Below are positions 36,371 through 44,242 of a stretch of DNA of 64,000 nucleotides, piece after piece. Within the stretch, counting starts at the first letter, position 1. Every line of letters begins with the position of its first letter. The position numbers were made by a program, and so were the translations under genes. The notes below the pieces were generated by a model. It made no database searches and was not told the DNA's origin. It saw nothing but the letters and a program-made list of their open reading frames with translations. The DNA is from Rhizorhabdus dicambivorans (GTDB lineage Bacteria > Pseudomonadota > Alphaproteobacteria > Sphingomonadales > Sphingomonadaceae), in assembly GCF_002355275.1 (NCBI RefSeq), contig NZ_CP023449.1:1156001-1220000 (forward strand). The letters are read 5' to 3'.

Positions 36371-37347
36371 CCAACAGGGCTGTCCCGGACGCCGCGACCC
36401 AGCTCGAGATTTATCGCCGCATGGCGCTGATCAAGGCCAATGACGAACGCTCGCGCAAGGTGATCATGACCGGTCGGCTGGTCATGCCTTATTACAGCCC
36501 GCGCGGGCAGGAAGTGATCCCCAGCGCGATCTCGGTGAACCTCACCGACGACGACTACATCTGCACCATCTATCGCGGCAGCCACGACCAGCTGGCGAAG
36601 GGTCTGCCGCTCAAGGACCTGTGGGCCGAGGTTGCCGGGCGCACCAGCGGCACCTGCAAGGGCAAGGGCGGCCCGATGCACGTCACCTATCCGACCAAGG
36701 GGATCATGGTGACGACGGGTATCGTCGGATCGACCATGCCGATCGCCAACGGCCTGGCCTGGGGATCGCAGCTACGCGGCGACGGCCGGGTGACGGTCGC
36801 CAATTTCGGCGATGGCGCGGCGAACATCGGCGCCTTCCACGAATCGCTCAACCTGGCGTCGGTCTGGAAGCTGCCGGTGATCTTCGTCTGCCAGAACAAC
36901 GAATGGGGCGAGCACACCGCCTATGACAAGACCAGCAACGTGCCGGTCGCGGCCCGCGCCGCCGCTTATGGCATCCCGGGCGAGCGGGTCGACGGCAACG
37001 ATCCCTTTGCCATGTACGCGGCCGCGCATGAGGCGATCGCCCGCGCCCGCGCCGGGGAGGGGCCGACCCTGATCGAGGCGATGACCTATCGTTTTCACGG
37101 GCATGTGTTCGGCGATCAGGACGCCTATATGGACAAGGGCCGCAAGGCGCAGGCGCTGGCCGACGATCCGGTGCCCCGCTTCCGCGCCCGGCTGATCGCC
37201 GACGGTGTCGCGGGAGAGGACCAGCTCGCCGCGATGGAGGCCGATATCGAGGCGCAGATCGACGAGGCGGTCGAGTTCGCGCTGGCCGGCGATTTCCCCG
37301 GCATCGAGGAACTGAAGCGCGATGTGTTCGCGGAGGAGCTGAACTGA
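36367..37347 (+). CDS. TPP-dependent 2-oxo acid dehydrogenase E1, alpha subunit
   Basis: A 326-residue E1 alpha protein like those of pyruvate or acetoin dehydrogenase. The thiamine-diphosphate motif runs from Gly148-Asp-Gly ('NFGDGAANIGAFHESLNLA') to 'CQNNEW' near residue 178. 'YRGSHDQLAKG' and 'TGIVGSTMPIANG' are typical. It overlaps the E1 beta gene (TGATG). E1 decarboxylates a 2-oxo acid (or cleaves a diketone) and transfers the acyl group to lipoate. The neighbouring lipoyl protein is only 76 residues, with no E2 transferase gene here. The substrate may be pyruvate-like, acetoin-like or a specialised ketone. Confidence 0.9.
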   Translation: MTNRAVPDAATQLEIYRRMALIKANDERSRKVIMTGRLVMPYYSPRGQEVIPSAISVNLTDDDYICTIYRGSHDQLAKGLPLKDLWAEVAGRTSGTCKGKGGPMHVTYPTKGIMVTTGIVGSTMPIANGLAWGSQLRGDGRVTVANFGDGAANIGAFHESLNLASVWKLPVIFVCQNNEWGEHTAYDKTSNVPVAARAAAYGIPGERVDGNDPFAMYAAAHEAIARARAGEGPTLIEAMTYRFHGHVFGDQDAYMDKGRKAQALADDPVPRFRARLIADGVAGEDQLAAMEADIEAQIDEAVEFALAGDFPGIEELKRDVFAEELN

Positions 37348-38354
37348 TGGCTACGCAGGCTGCCGCCAAACCCGCCAAGGCCAACATCCTCCAGGCGATC
37401 AACGCCGCCATCGCCGACGCGATGGAAGCCGACGACAATGTCGTGGTGCTGGGCGAGGATGTCGCCGATCCCGAGGAGGGTGGCGTCTGCGGCGTCACCA
37501 AGGGGCTGTCGTCGCGCTTCGGCGATGCTCGGGTGCGCTCGACTCCGATCTCCGAACAGGCGATCATCGGCGCCGCGATCGGCGCCTCGCTGGTCGGCTT
37601 CAAGCCGGTCGCCGAGATCATGCTGATGAACTTCACCACGGTGGCGATGGATATGATCGTCAACCACGCCGCCAAGCTGCGCTTCATGTCGGGCGGGCAG
37701 ACCCATGTGCCGATCGTGATCCGCACCATGACCGGCACCGGCTTTGCTTCGGGCGGCCAGCATTGCGACTATCTGGAGGCCTGGTTCGCCCACACGGCCG
37801 GCATCAAGGTAGTGGCGCCGTCCAGCCCGCGCGACGCCTATGGGCTGATGCGCAGCGCGATCGACGATCCCGATCCGGTGATGTTCATCGAGAATCTGCC
37901 GACCTACTGGGCCCCCGCCGAGGCGCCCGAGAAGGGCCATCGCGTGCCGATCGGCAAGGCGAACGTGCTGAGCGAGGGCAGCGACGTTACCATCGTCGCC
38001 TATGCGCGGATGATCCAGGAGGCGCTGCCGGCGGTCGCCCAGCTCGCCGAGGCGGGCATTTCCGCTGAACTGATCGACCTGCGCACCATCGCACCCTGGG
38101 ATCGTGAGACCGTGCTCGCCTCGGTCGCCAAGACCGGCCGGGCGATGATCGTCCATGAGGCGGTGACGCCGTTCGGGGTGGGCGCGGAGATCGGATCGGT
38201 GCTGAACGAGGAACTGTTCGGCAAGCTCAAGGCGCCGGTCAAGCGGCTCGGCGGGGCCTTCTGCCCGGTACCCTTCTCCAAGCCGCTGGAGACCGCCTTC
38301 GCGCCGCAGACCGCGGATATCGTTGCCGCCGCACAGGCCCTGATGGGCCGATAA
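37347..38354 (+). CDS. TPP-dependent 2-oxo acid dehydrogenase E1, beta subunit
   Basis: A 335-residue transketolase-type E1 beta subunit: 'INAAIADAMEADDNVVVLGEDVADPEEGGVCGVTKGLSSRFG' and 'STPISEQAIIGAAIGASLVGFKPVAEIM' with the catalytic Glu in 'PISEQ', and a C-terminal transketolase domain ('EGSDVTIVAYARMIQEALPAV', 'IDLRTIAPWD'). It joins the alpha subunit to form a heterotetramer. ATG overlaps the alpha stop. The 'VCGVTKGL' region resembles acetoin dehydrogenase-type beta subunits, which would fit cleavage of a ketone. Lipoyl gene follows by 21 bases. Confidence 0.92.
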   Translation: MATQAAAKPAKANILQAINAAIADAMEADDNVVVLGEDVADPEEGGVCGVTKGLSSRFGDARVRSTPISEQAIIGAAIGASLVGFKPVAEIMLMNFTTVAMDMIVNHAAKLRFMSGGQTHVPIVIRTMTGTGFASGGQHCDYLEAWFAHTAGIKVVAPSSPRDAYGLMRSAIDDPDPVMFIENLPTYWAPAEAPEKGHRVPIGKANVLSEGSDVTIVAYARMIQEALPAVAQLAEAGISAELIDLRTIAPWDRETVLASVAKTGRAMIVHEAVTPFGVGAEIGSVLNEELFGKLKAPVKRLGGAFCPVPFSKPLETAFAPQTADIVAAAQALMGR

Positions 38355-38375
38355 TCTTCCAAGGGAGTTCGCCAT

Positions 38376-38606
38376 ATGGCCGTTGAGATATTGCTGCCGA
38401 AGCTCGGCTTTTCGATGAACGAGGGGGTGCTGGCCGAATGGCTGGTCGCCGATGGCGGCCAGGCGGTCGAGGGCCAGCCGCTTTATGCGCTGGAATCGGA
38501 GAAATCGACCCAGGAAGTCGAAAGCCCGGCGAGCGGCACCCTCAAGATCATCGCCGCTGTCGGCGAGACCTATGAGGTTGGTACCGTCCTCGGCGTGATC
38601 GAGTAA
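38376..38606 (+). CDS. Stand-alone lipoyl-domain protein
   Basis: A 76-residue protein consisting of one biotinyl/lipoyl domain. The attachment Lys43 lies in 'LESEKSTQEVES', in the usual beta-turn. The E2 peripheral-subunit and acyltransferase domains are missing and no frameshift is seen: the frame ends cleanly and a new gene starts two bases on. It would act as a swinging-arm acyl carrier for the adjacent E1 alpha/beta, as an H-protein does. The acceptor enzyme and E3 are not in this window. AAGGGAG precedes the ATG. Confidence 0.85.
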   Translation: MAVEILLPKLGFSMNEGVLAEWLVADGGQAVEGQPLYALESEKSTQEVESPASGTLKIIAAVGETYEVGTVLGVIE

Positions 38607-38608
38607 CG

Positions 38609-38914
38609 ATGCGCTACATCCTCCACGTCACCTCGCGTGCGCTCCCCGGTCGGGAGCAGGATTATGATCGCTGGTATGATGAGATTCACGCCGCCGAGGT
38701 GCTGGCGCTACCCGGCTTCCTGTCGTGCGATCGCTATGACGAGCTTGGGCCGGACGGCCAGCCGACAGGGACGTTCGTCGCCCATTATGGGGTGGAGACC
38801 GACGATCCCGCCGCGCTGCTGCAAAGCCTGTTCGCGGCCGTGCCGACGATGCGGCTGACCGACGCATTCGACCCCGACAGCGCCAGCTTCTCCTTCCTCC
38901 GGCCGCACGGCTGA
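38609..38914 (+). CDS. EthD-like dimeric alpha-beta barrel protein
   Basis: A 101-residue protein with a ferredoxin-like dimeric barrel look: 'YILHVTSRALPGREQDYDRWYDEIHAAEVLALPGFLSCDRYDEL' matches the EthD-like 'YDxWYDxxHxxEVL' pattern. Related small proteins support degradation of ethers or aromatics or act as monooxygenase helpers. It lies two bases after the lipoyl gene and two before an MDR reductase gene, so it belongs to the same transcript. Role unknown. Confidence 0.75.
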   Translation: MRYILHVTSRALPGREQDYDRWYDEIHAAEVLALPGFLSCDRYDELGPDGQPTGTFVAHYGVETDDPAALLQSLFAAVPTMRLTDAFDPDSASFSFLRPHG

Positions 38915-38916
38915 TC

Positions 38917-39819
38917 ATGCGCGCCGTCGCGATCGGGCGCTATGGCGGGCCCGAGGTGCTCGAGCTTGTCGAACTGCCGCTGCCTGAACCGAAGCCGGGC
39001 GAGGTGCTGGTCGCTATCCGCGCGGCGGCGGTCAATCCGGCCGACGGCAAATGGCGGGCCGGCATGTTCGCCGGCTTCGCGCCGGTCGGCTTTCCACACA
39101 TATTGGGCTATGACGTCGCCGGTACTGTGGCGGGCGGTGATGGCCTGCCCGTCGGCACGCGGGTTGCCGCGATGCTCGATCCCTTCATCAAGGGCGGCTA
39201 TGCCGATCATGTCGCGGTGGCGGCCGATCGGCTGGTCGCGATGCCTGATGGCCTGTCCTTCGAGCAGGCGGCGGCGGTGCCGACGGCGGGACTCACCGGT
39301 AGCCAGTTGGTCGAGCGCGCGGTCGATGCGCGGCCCGGTCAGCGCATCCTGATCACCGGCGCCACTGGCGCGGTCGGCCGCTTCGCGCTCGATGCGGCGC
39401 GGCGTCGCGGCGTGGCGGTGGTCGCGGCGGTGCGGACTTCGCGGAAGGCCGAAGCGCTGGCGCTCGGCGCCGAGGCGGCGATCGCCCTCGGCGAGGAGGA
39501 TTGGACGGGGGTGCCGTTCGATCATGTCGTCGACACGGTCGGCGGCGATGCCGTTGCCGCACTGTGTCGGCATCTTCGTCCCGGCGGCCGGATCGCGACC
39601 GCAGCCACCACGCCGATCGATCCGCAGGGCCTGCCCGCCACGCCCGAATTCTACGCTGTCGTCGCCGATGCCGAGAGGCTTGGTCGTCTGCTTGAGGCCG
39701 TCGCCAAGGGCGAGATCGCAGTTCCGATCGCGCGGGTGATGCCGCTGGAGCAGGCCGCCGAGGCGCAGCGGCTGACCGATGCCGGCGGCGCGGGCGGGAA
39801 GATCATCCTGGCGCCCTGA
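38917..39819 (+). CDS. MDR-family NADPH:quinone oxidoreductase-like enzyme
   Basis: A 300-residue zinc-free MDR reductase. N-terminal GroES-like domain with 'VNPADGKWRAGMF', then 'DGLSFEQAAAVPTAGLTGSQLVERA' and the NADPH motif 'ILITGATGAVGRFALDAARRRG'. It ends in 'GGAGGKIILAP', typical of quinone oxidoreductase-like members. It closes the thiolase-E1-lipoyl operon. The predicted activity is reduction of an enone or quinone, perhaps an enoyl-CoA; the partner is not known. Confidence 0.85.
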   Translation: MRAVAIGRYGGPEVLELVELPLPEPKPGEVLVAIRAAAVNPADGKWRAGMFAGFAPVGFPHILGYDVAGTVAGGDGLPVGTRVAAMLDPFIKGGYADHVAVAADRLVAMPDGLSFEQAAAVPTAGLTGSQLVERAVDARPGQRILITGATGAVGRFALDAARRRGVAVVAAVRTSRKAEALALGAEAAIALGEEDWTGVPFDHVVDTVGGDAVAALCRHLRPGGRIATAATTPIDPQGLPATPEFYAVVADAERLGRLLEAVAKGEIAVPIARVMPLEQAAEAQRLTDAGGAGGKIILAP

Positions 39820-39824
39820 CGGGC

Positions 39825-40721
39825 TCAGTCCCCGTCGCGGTACATCCGCTCCAGCGTGCCCGCCAGCGGCACCGGCACGAAGCCGTCGCCGAAAGGCCAG
39901 TCGAGGAAGCCCGCCGCCGCCATCGTGCCGCCGTCGACATGCAGGGTCATGCCCGATACGAAGCGCGCCATGTCCGATGCCAGGAACAGCACTGCGTCGG
40001 CCAACGCCTCGGCCGGCGGCTGCTCTCCGCGAGGGATGTACATCTCCATGCCCTTGGACATCGCGGACGGGGGCAGGCGGCCGAAGGCCTCGCCATATTC
40101 GGGCGGGAGGCCGTTCATATTGCCCCGGCTGGGGGTGGTGTCCGGTGCGATGCAGTTCAGCCGAATCTTCTCCTTGCCGAGTTCCACCGCCATGGCGCGG
40201 GTGAAGTTGGTGGTCGCCGCCTTGGCGCCGGCATAGACCGAGAAGCCGGCGGCGCCGCGATGCGCCTCGATCGTGGTGAAGCTCACTATGCTGCCGCCCG
40301 CGCCCGATCGCCGGATCAGCGGCACGGCGCGCTGTACCGACTGGACGGCATAACCATAGTTGCGCTGGATATCCTGGGCGATGTCGGCACGGCTCGCCGC
40401 CATGAATTCGCGCCGTTGGGTGCCGCCCGCGATGTTGACGAGGATGTCGATCCGCTCGAAATCGCGTTCGAGCCGATCGTAGAAGGCATCTAGCGCGGCT
40501 TCGTCCGTCGCATCGGCATGGCAGGTGGTGACCGTACGGCCGAGTGTGCACGCCGCCGAGGCGGTTTCCGCCATCGCCGCCTCATCGATATCGCAGAGGG
40601 CGAGGTCGACCCCCGCTCGGGCGAGCGCGATCGACACCGCCGCGCCGATCCCGCCGCCGCCGCCGACCACAGCCGCGACCTTGCCGGACAGGCCGGCGCG
40701 CTCCTCCAGAAATCCGGTCAT
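39825..40721 (-). CDS. SDR-family oxidoreductase
   Basis: A 298-residue SDR: 'AAVVGGGGGIGAAVSIALARAGVDLALCDIDE', 'VNIAGGTQ', 'IVSFTTIEAHRGAAGFSVYAGAKAATTNFTRAM' with the Tyr-Lys pair in YAGAK, and 'FVSGMTLHVDGGTMAAAGF'. The catalytic Ser position reads Thr ('FTTIEA'), which is unusual for SDRs, although Thr occurs in some active members. Start at the second of two adjacent ATGs (40721) suits the GGGAGAGG site. It follows a DUF1214 gene by 13 bases on the same strand and is convergent with the MDR gene. Confidence 0.85.
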   Translation of the reverse strand: MTGFLEERAGLSGKVAAVVGGGGGIGAAVSIALARAGVDLALCDIDEAAMAETASAACTLGRTVTTCHADATDEAALDAFYDRLERDFERIDILVNIAGGTQRREFMAASRADIAQDIQRNYGYAVQSVQRAVPLIRRSGAGGSIVSFTTIEAHRGAAGFSVYAGAKAATTNFTRAMAVELGKEKIRLNCIAPDTTPSRGNMNGLPPEYGEAFGRLPPSAMSKGMEMYIPRGEQPPAEALADAVLFLASDMARFVSGMTLHVDGGTMAAAGFLDWPFGDGFVPVPLAGTLERMYRDGD

Positions 40722-40734
40722 CATCCCTCTCCCG

Positions 40735-41907
40735 TCACCATTTGCGGCGGAGCTGCGATCCGATCCGGCGGCGGCGCAGCGCCTCCGCCCGCTCCTCGCC
40801 ACCGATCCGCGCGGCGCCATCGGGCAGGTGGCGGTAGAGTTCGGCGAACTTCACCTTCTTCACCTCAGGGGTGGGATGGCTCGAGCAGCGATACCAGCGG
40901 CCGATCAGCATCCCGTAGAGATTGCCCCCGGTATCCAGCCAGTTGGCGACGCCGGGATCGTGATGCGCCAGCACCGCACGGAATTTCCCGTCCGCATCCA
41001 CCTTCGCCTGCAGCCCGTTGAGGCTCGACTGGCGATAGACATAATCGACCTGGTTCCAGAGCCTGTCGATCACCTGGATGTTCCAGTAGGGGCGCTGCTC
41101 GGGCAGATCGCTCTCGATGATCAGCGCCTCGTCCTCGCCGATGTCGAACACCGTCTCCCAATAGGCCTGCGGCCAGTCCTTGCCGTTGCCGAGCTCCTGG
41201 AAGCTGGTGAGGTTGAAGCGGTTGACGAAGCCGTTGTCGGCGCAGCGCGCGACCGCGCCGATTGATATCTGCGACAGGTTGCGGACATAGCCGCCGAACA
41301 GATGCTCCAGCTTCGCGTCGGTCTGTTCGGGCGTCAGCGCCGGGCGGATGGCGGGCGCATCGATCCGCTCGATGGCGAGGCGCACGTCGCGCTCGCGGCC
41401 CCAGTCGTAGGAGAATTGCCGGACGAGAATGAAGTCGGCCTCCTCGGGCAGCTTCAGCCAGTTGTCGTCATGGCCGGCGGGCCGCTCGGCGCTGAAGATC
41501 ACCTCGAACCGGCCATCCTCGTCCATCTCCAGATCGTCGAAGTCATGATTGCCAAGGCCCTTGCCCGGCAGCGGGTCCATGCCGATGATCCGGTTGCCGA
41601 GCGCGAAGCCGGCGACGGGAGCGTTGCCGCGCTCGCCTGTCACCCGATAGGTGCCACGTGCGTCGACCGGGGCATAATAATAGACCGCATCGGGATTGGG
41701 CTGCGCCAGAAACACCGAATTCTCGAAGGGGGCGAATTCGGGATGGTCAGTGGTCGACTGGAACAGCAGGAAATAGCCCTGCGACAGGTTCATCGCGAAC
41801 TGGCGCCAGAGCTGCGCCTTCATCGCCTCGCTGTCCGGAAAATGCGTCCTTGTGAGCAGGTCGGCTGCCGGTTTCAGCAGCTCCGCATAGTCGGCCCAGT
41901 CGCGCAT
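40735..41907 (-). CDS. DUF1214-domain protein
   Basis: A 390-residue DUF1214 protein, paralogous to the one at 28164-29351. The C-terminal block 'ALIIESDLPEQRPYWNIQVIDRLWNQVDYVYRQSSLNG...GVANWLDTGGNLYGMLIGRWYRCS' follows the same pattern as its partner. Start at ATG 41907 fits a GGGAGAG site; a longer form from 42006 does not. It is transcribed with the SDR downstream (gap 13 bases) and is divergent from a LysR gene. Function unproven; pairing with an SDR in both places hints at a shared reaction sequence. Confidence 0.8.
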   Translation of the reverse strand: MRDWADYAELLKPAADLLTRTHFPDSEAMKAQLWRQFAMNLSQGYFLLFQSTTDHPEFAPFENSVFLAQPNPDAVYYYAPVDARGTYRVTGERGNAPVAGFALGNRIIGMDPLPGKGLGNHDFDDLEMDEDGRFEVIFSAERPAGHDDNWLKLPEEADFILVRQFSYDWGRERDVRLAIERIDAPAIRPALTPEQTDAKLEHLFGGYVRNLSQISIGAVARCADNGFVNRFNLTSFQELGNGKDWPQAYWETVFDIGEDEALIIESDLPEQRPYWNIQVIDRLWNQVDYVYRQSSLNGLQAKVDADGKFRAVLAHHDPGVANWLDTGGNLYGMLIGRWYRCSSHPTPEVKKVKFAELYRHLPDGAARIGGEERAEALRRRRIGSQLRRKW

Positions 41908-42027
41908 ATCCGTCTCTCCCTCGGTCGATGGCGCGCAGGGTGGCGGATCGGTGCGGGCGAGGCCAGTTGCGGGTATATCCACCGCATCCATGATGGCTGG
42001 CCACATTCCATCATTCGATCCGCACTG

Positions 42028-42056
42028 ATAATGTCGCGCTCATCCCATGACATTAT
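42028..42056. promoter_or_regulatory. Inverted repeat, probable LysR-type operator
   Basis: ATAATGTC and GACATTAT form a perfect eight-base inverted repeat with a 13-base spacer. The site lies 20 bases upstream of the LysR start and in the shared gap with the divergent DUF1214 gene. LysR regulators bind such interrupted dyads upstream of their own gene and the divergent target. A second dyad, ATTAT-TCG-ATAAT at 42052-42064, overlaps its right half. Confidence 0.6.
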
Positions 42057-42075
42057 TCGATAATGGGGAATGGTG

Positions 42076-42969
42076 ATGGACCGGCTGACGGCGATGGAGG
42101 CTTTCGTGGCGGTGGCCGAGCTGGGCTCGTTCAGCCGTGCCGCTGCGCGGATGCGGATGTCGGCTGCGATGATGACGCTTCATATCGCGCGGCTGGAGGA
42201 GAAGCTCGGCGTCCGGCTGTTCAACCGCACCACCCGGAGGGTCGACCTGACCGAGGACGGCCGCCAGCTGCTCGACCGCGCCCGCGCCGCGCTCCATGCC
42301 TTCAGTCAGGCGGAAAATGCGCTGAAGCCGGGCGGCGGGCTGACCGGGCGGGTGCGGATCGATGCACCGGCCTCGATCGGCCATGGCTTCATCGTTCCCG
42401 CGCTGGAAAGCTTCCACCGCCTCTATCCCGATATCGTCGTCGAGCTGAGCCTGGGCGATCGCGGCACCGTCTTTCGCGCCGATGGCTTCGACATATTGCT
42501 CAGGGTGGGGGAGGCGCCGCTGTCGGGCTGGATCACCGTGCCGCTGGGGACGACCCGACTCGTCTGCCTGGCCGCGCCCGATTATATCGATCGGTACGGC
42601 GCCCCGGCCACGCCCGAGGACCTCAACGAGCATCGCTGCATCCTCTATGCCAGCGTCGAGGGGGCGGGTGGCAATCCGTGGAGCTTCGCACAGAACGGCC
42701 GGCGGGTGCGCATCCGCCCGCCGGCTGCCTTCACCTTCAACGACGGCGCGGCGATCATGGCAACGACCTGCGCCGGGCTCGGCATCGCGCAGAATCTGGA
42801 GATGCTGGCCCATGACGAGCTACATAGCGGTCGGCTGCGCCCCCTGCTCGAGGACTGGACGACAATGAGCCTGCAGGTCGTGCTGATGAGCGCCAGGGAT
42901 CGTTATACGCTGCCCCATGTGCGGGCGACGATGGACTTCCTAGCCGAGCGGATCGACTGGCGGCTTTGA
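42076..42969 (+). CDS. LysR-family transcriptional regulator
   Basis: A 297-residue LysR regulator. The N-terminal winged helix is 'MEAFVAVAELGSFSRAAARMRMSAAMMTLHIARLEEKLGVRLFNRTTRRVDLTEDG', followed by the substrate-binding domain starting 'GLTGRVRIDAPASIGHGFIVPAL'. Start at ATG 42076, with GGGGA upstream, rather than 42070. It is divergent from the DUF1214-SDR operon and most likely activates it through the dyad at 42028-42056. Its stop is seven bases from the stop of a convergent SDR. Confidence 0.9.
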   Translation: MDRLTAMEAFVAVAELGSFSRAAARMRMSAAMMTLHIARLEEKLGVRLFNRTTRRVDLTEDGRQLLDRARAALHAFSQAENALKPGGGLTGRVRIDAPASIGHGFIVPALESFHRLYPDIVVELSLGDRGTVFRADGFDILLRVGEAPLSGWITVPLGTTRLVCLAAPDYIDRYGAPATPEDLNEHRCILYASVEGAGGNPWSFAQNGRRVRIRPPAAFTFNDGAAIMATTCAGLGIAQNLEMLAHDELHSGRLRPLLEDWTTMSLQVVLMSARDRYTLPHVRATMDFLAERIDWRL

Positions 42970-42975
42970 CCCGGA

Positions 42976-43656
42976 TCAGCCGCCCCGGCTCACCGGGACC
43001 AGTGCGCCGCTGATCGCGCGCGCAGCGGGCGAGGCGAGGAACAGGATCACGTCGGCGAGCGCGGCCGGCTGTACCCATTGGCTGAAATCGGCATCGGGCA
43101 TGTCGGCGCGGTTAACCGGCGTATCGATGATGCTGGGCAGCACCGCGTTGACGGTGACGGAGCTGCCCGCCAGCTCGGCGGCAAGGCTTTCGGTCAGCTT
43201 GTGGACCGCCGCCTTGGATGCGGCATAGCCGCCCATTCCCGCTGCTGCGACCAGCGCACCGCCCGCGCCGATATTGACGATGCGGCCCGCTTCGGCCTTG
43301 CCCAGCGGGCCGAGCGCGGCTTTGGTCATGTTGACGCAGGTGGTCGCGTTCATCGCGAACATGCGCGCCCAGGTGTCGCTGCCGCCATCGGCCAGCGTCT
43401 GCCAGGTGAAGCCGCCGGCGACGTTGACGAGCACGTCCACCCCGCCGAACGCCGCGACTACGTCGGCCACGGTCTTTTCGGCGGCGCCCGCATCGGTCAG
43501 GTCGATCCCGCCCAGATCGATCCCACCGGCCAGCGGTTCGGGTGCGGAGGTCGCGAAATCGACCCGCGCCACCCGTTCACCCGTTGCCGCGAAGGCTGCC
43601 GCGACGGCGCGCCCCAAGGTGCCGAAGCCGCCGGTGACGATGATCGATCGTGCCAT
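42976..43656 (-). CDS. SDR-family oxidoreductase
   Basis: A 226-residue compact SDR: 'SIIVTGGFGTLGRAVAAAFAATGERVARVDF', 'VNVAGGFTW', 'IVNIGAGGALVAAAGMGGYAASKAAVHKLTESLA' (YAASK). The catalytic Ser position reads 'NIGAGGA', with no clear Ser, so activity may be changed. ATG at 43656 has GAGGGG at good spacing. It is the last gene of the long minus-strand run and follows the SnoaL gene by 11 bases. Possibly a reductase with relaxed mechanism or a non-catalytic homologue. Confidence 0.82.
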   Translation of the reverse strand: MARSIIVTGGFGTLGRAVAAAFAATGERVARVDFATSAPEPLAGGIDLGGIDLTDAGAAEKTVADVVAAFGGVDVLVNVAGGFTWQTLADGGSDTWARMFAMNATTCVNMTKAALGPLGKAEAGRIVNIGAGGALVAAAGMGGYAASKAAVHKLTESLAAELAGSSVTVNAVLPSIIDTPVNRADMPDADFSQWVQPAALADVILFLASPAARAISGALVPVSRGG

Positions 43657-43667
43657 GATATTCCCCT

Positions 43668-44219
43668 CTATGCGCCGCCGCGCTCGCGCGTCAGCGGCCG
43701 GACATAGGAGATATCGCCCTTGTCGCGGCGGTTGGGGCCGGACTTGTGGAGCAGCCGCTCGGCTTCCTCGGGCAGGCGATTCTCCATGAACAGGCCGGCC
43801 TTCTCGTTCACGCAGACGCGATGCGCAATCCTCCACTCGCCGTCGCGCTTCTCGAAGCGGTCGACATAGCGGCCGAAGGCAAGGGTGGGCGGCCCCATCC
43901 GGTTCTCGCCCCAGAAGACATAATAGGTCTCGCCATGGGCGGTATCGCCATCAAGTTCGAGACTGTGATTGGCGATGATGTGCTGGTGCCTGGTCTGATA
44001 TTCCCCGTGCCAGCCGATCGCCCAGTCGACGAACTCCGCCGCATGGCCCTCGGCCACACCATGTTCGTCGAACGCATCGGGCCAATAGGCGGACAGCATC
44101 AGCTCCCGGTCGTGGCGGTCGACCCCGCGCGTGTAGCGCAGCAGGCATTGCTGGATGTCGAAACGGTCCTTCTGCTCGCGCACGAAGGCGACCAGCTCGG
44201 GCGTCAGCATATCGGACAT
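43668..44219 (-). CDS. SnoaL-like (NTF2-fold) protein
   Basis: A 183-residue SnoaL_4-type protein: 'RFDIQQCLLRYTRGVDRHDRELMLSAYWPDAFDEHGVAEGHAAEFVDWA', then 'AHGETYYVFWGENRMGPPTLAFGRYVDRFEKRDGEWRIAHRVCVNEKAG'. The fold is that of oxygenase beta subunits and small isomerases; the YxRGVDRHD helix is typical. It lies between an amidohydrolase and an SDR in the long minus-strand run. Could be a dehydratase or isomerase, or support one of the P450s; not decided. Confidence 0.82.
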   Translation of the reverse strand: MSDMLTPELVAFVREQKDRFDIQQCLLRYTRGVDRHDRELMLSAYWPDAFDEHGVAEGHAAEFVDWAIGWHGEYQTRHQHIIANHSLELDGDTAHGETYYVFWGENRMGPPTLAFGRYVDRFEKRDGEWRIAHRVCVNEKAGLFMENRLPEEAERLLHKSGPNRRDKGDISYVRPLTRERGGA

Positions 44220-44242
44220 GGCGGTTCCTTCAGAGTACGGGT

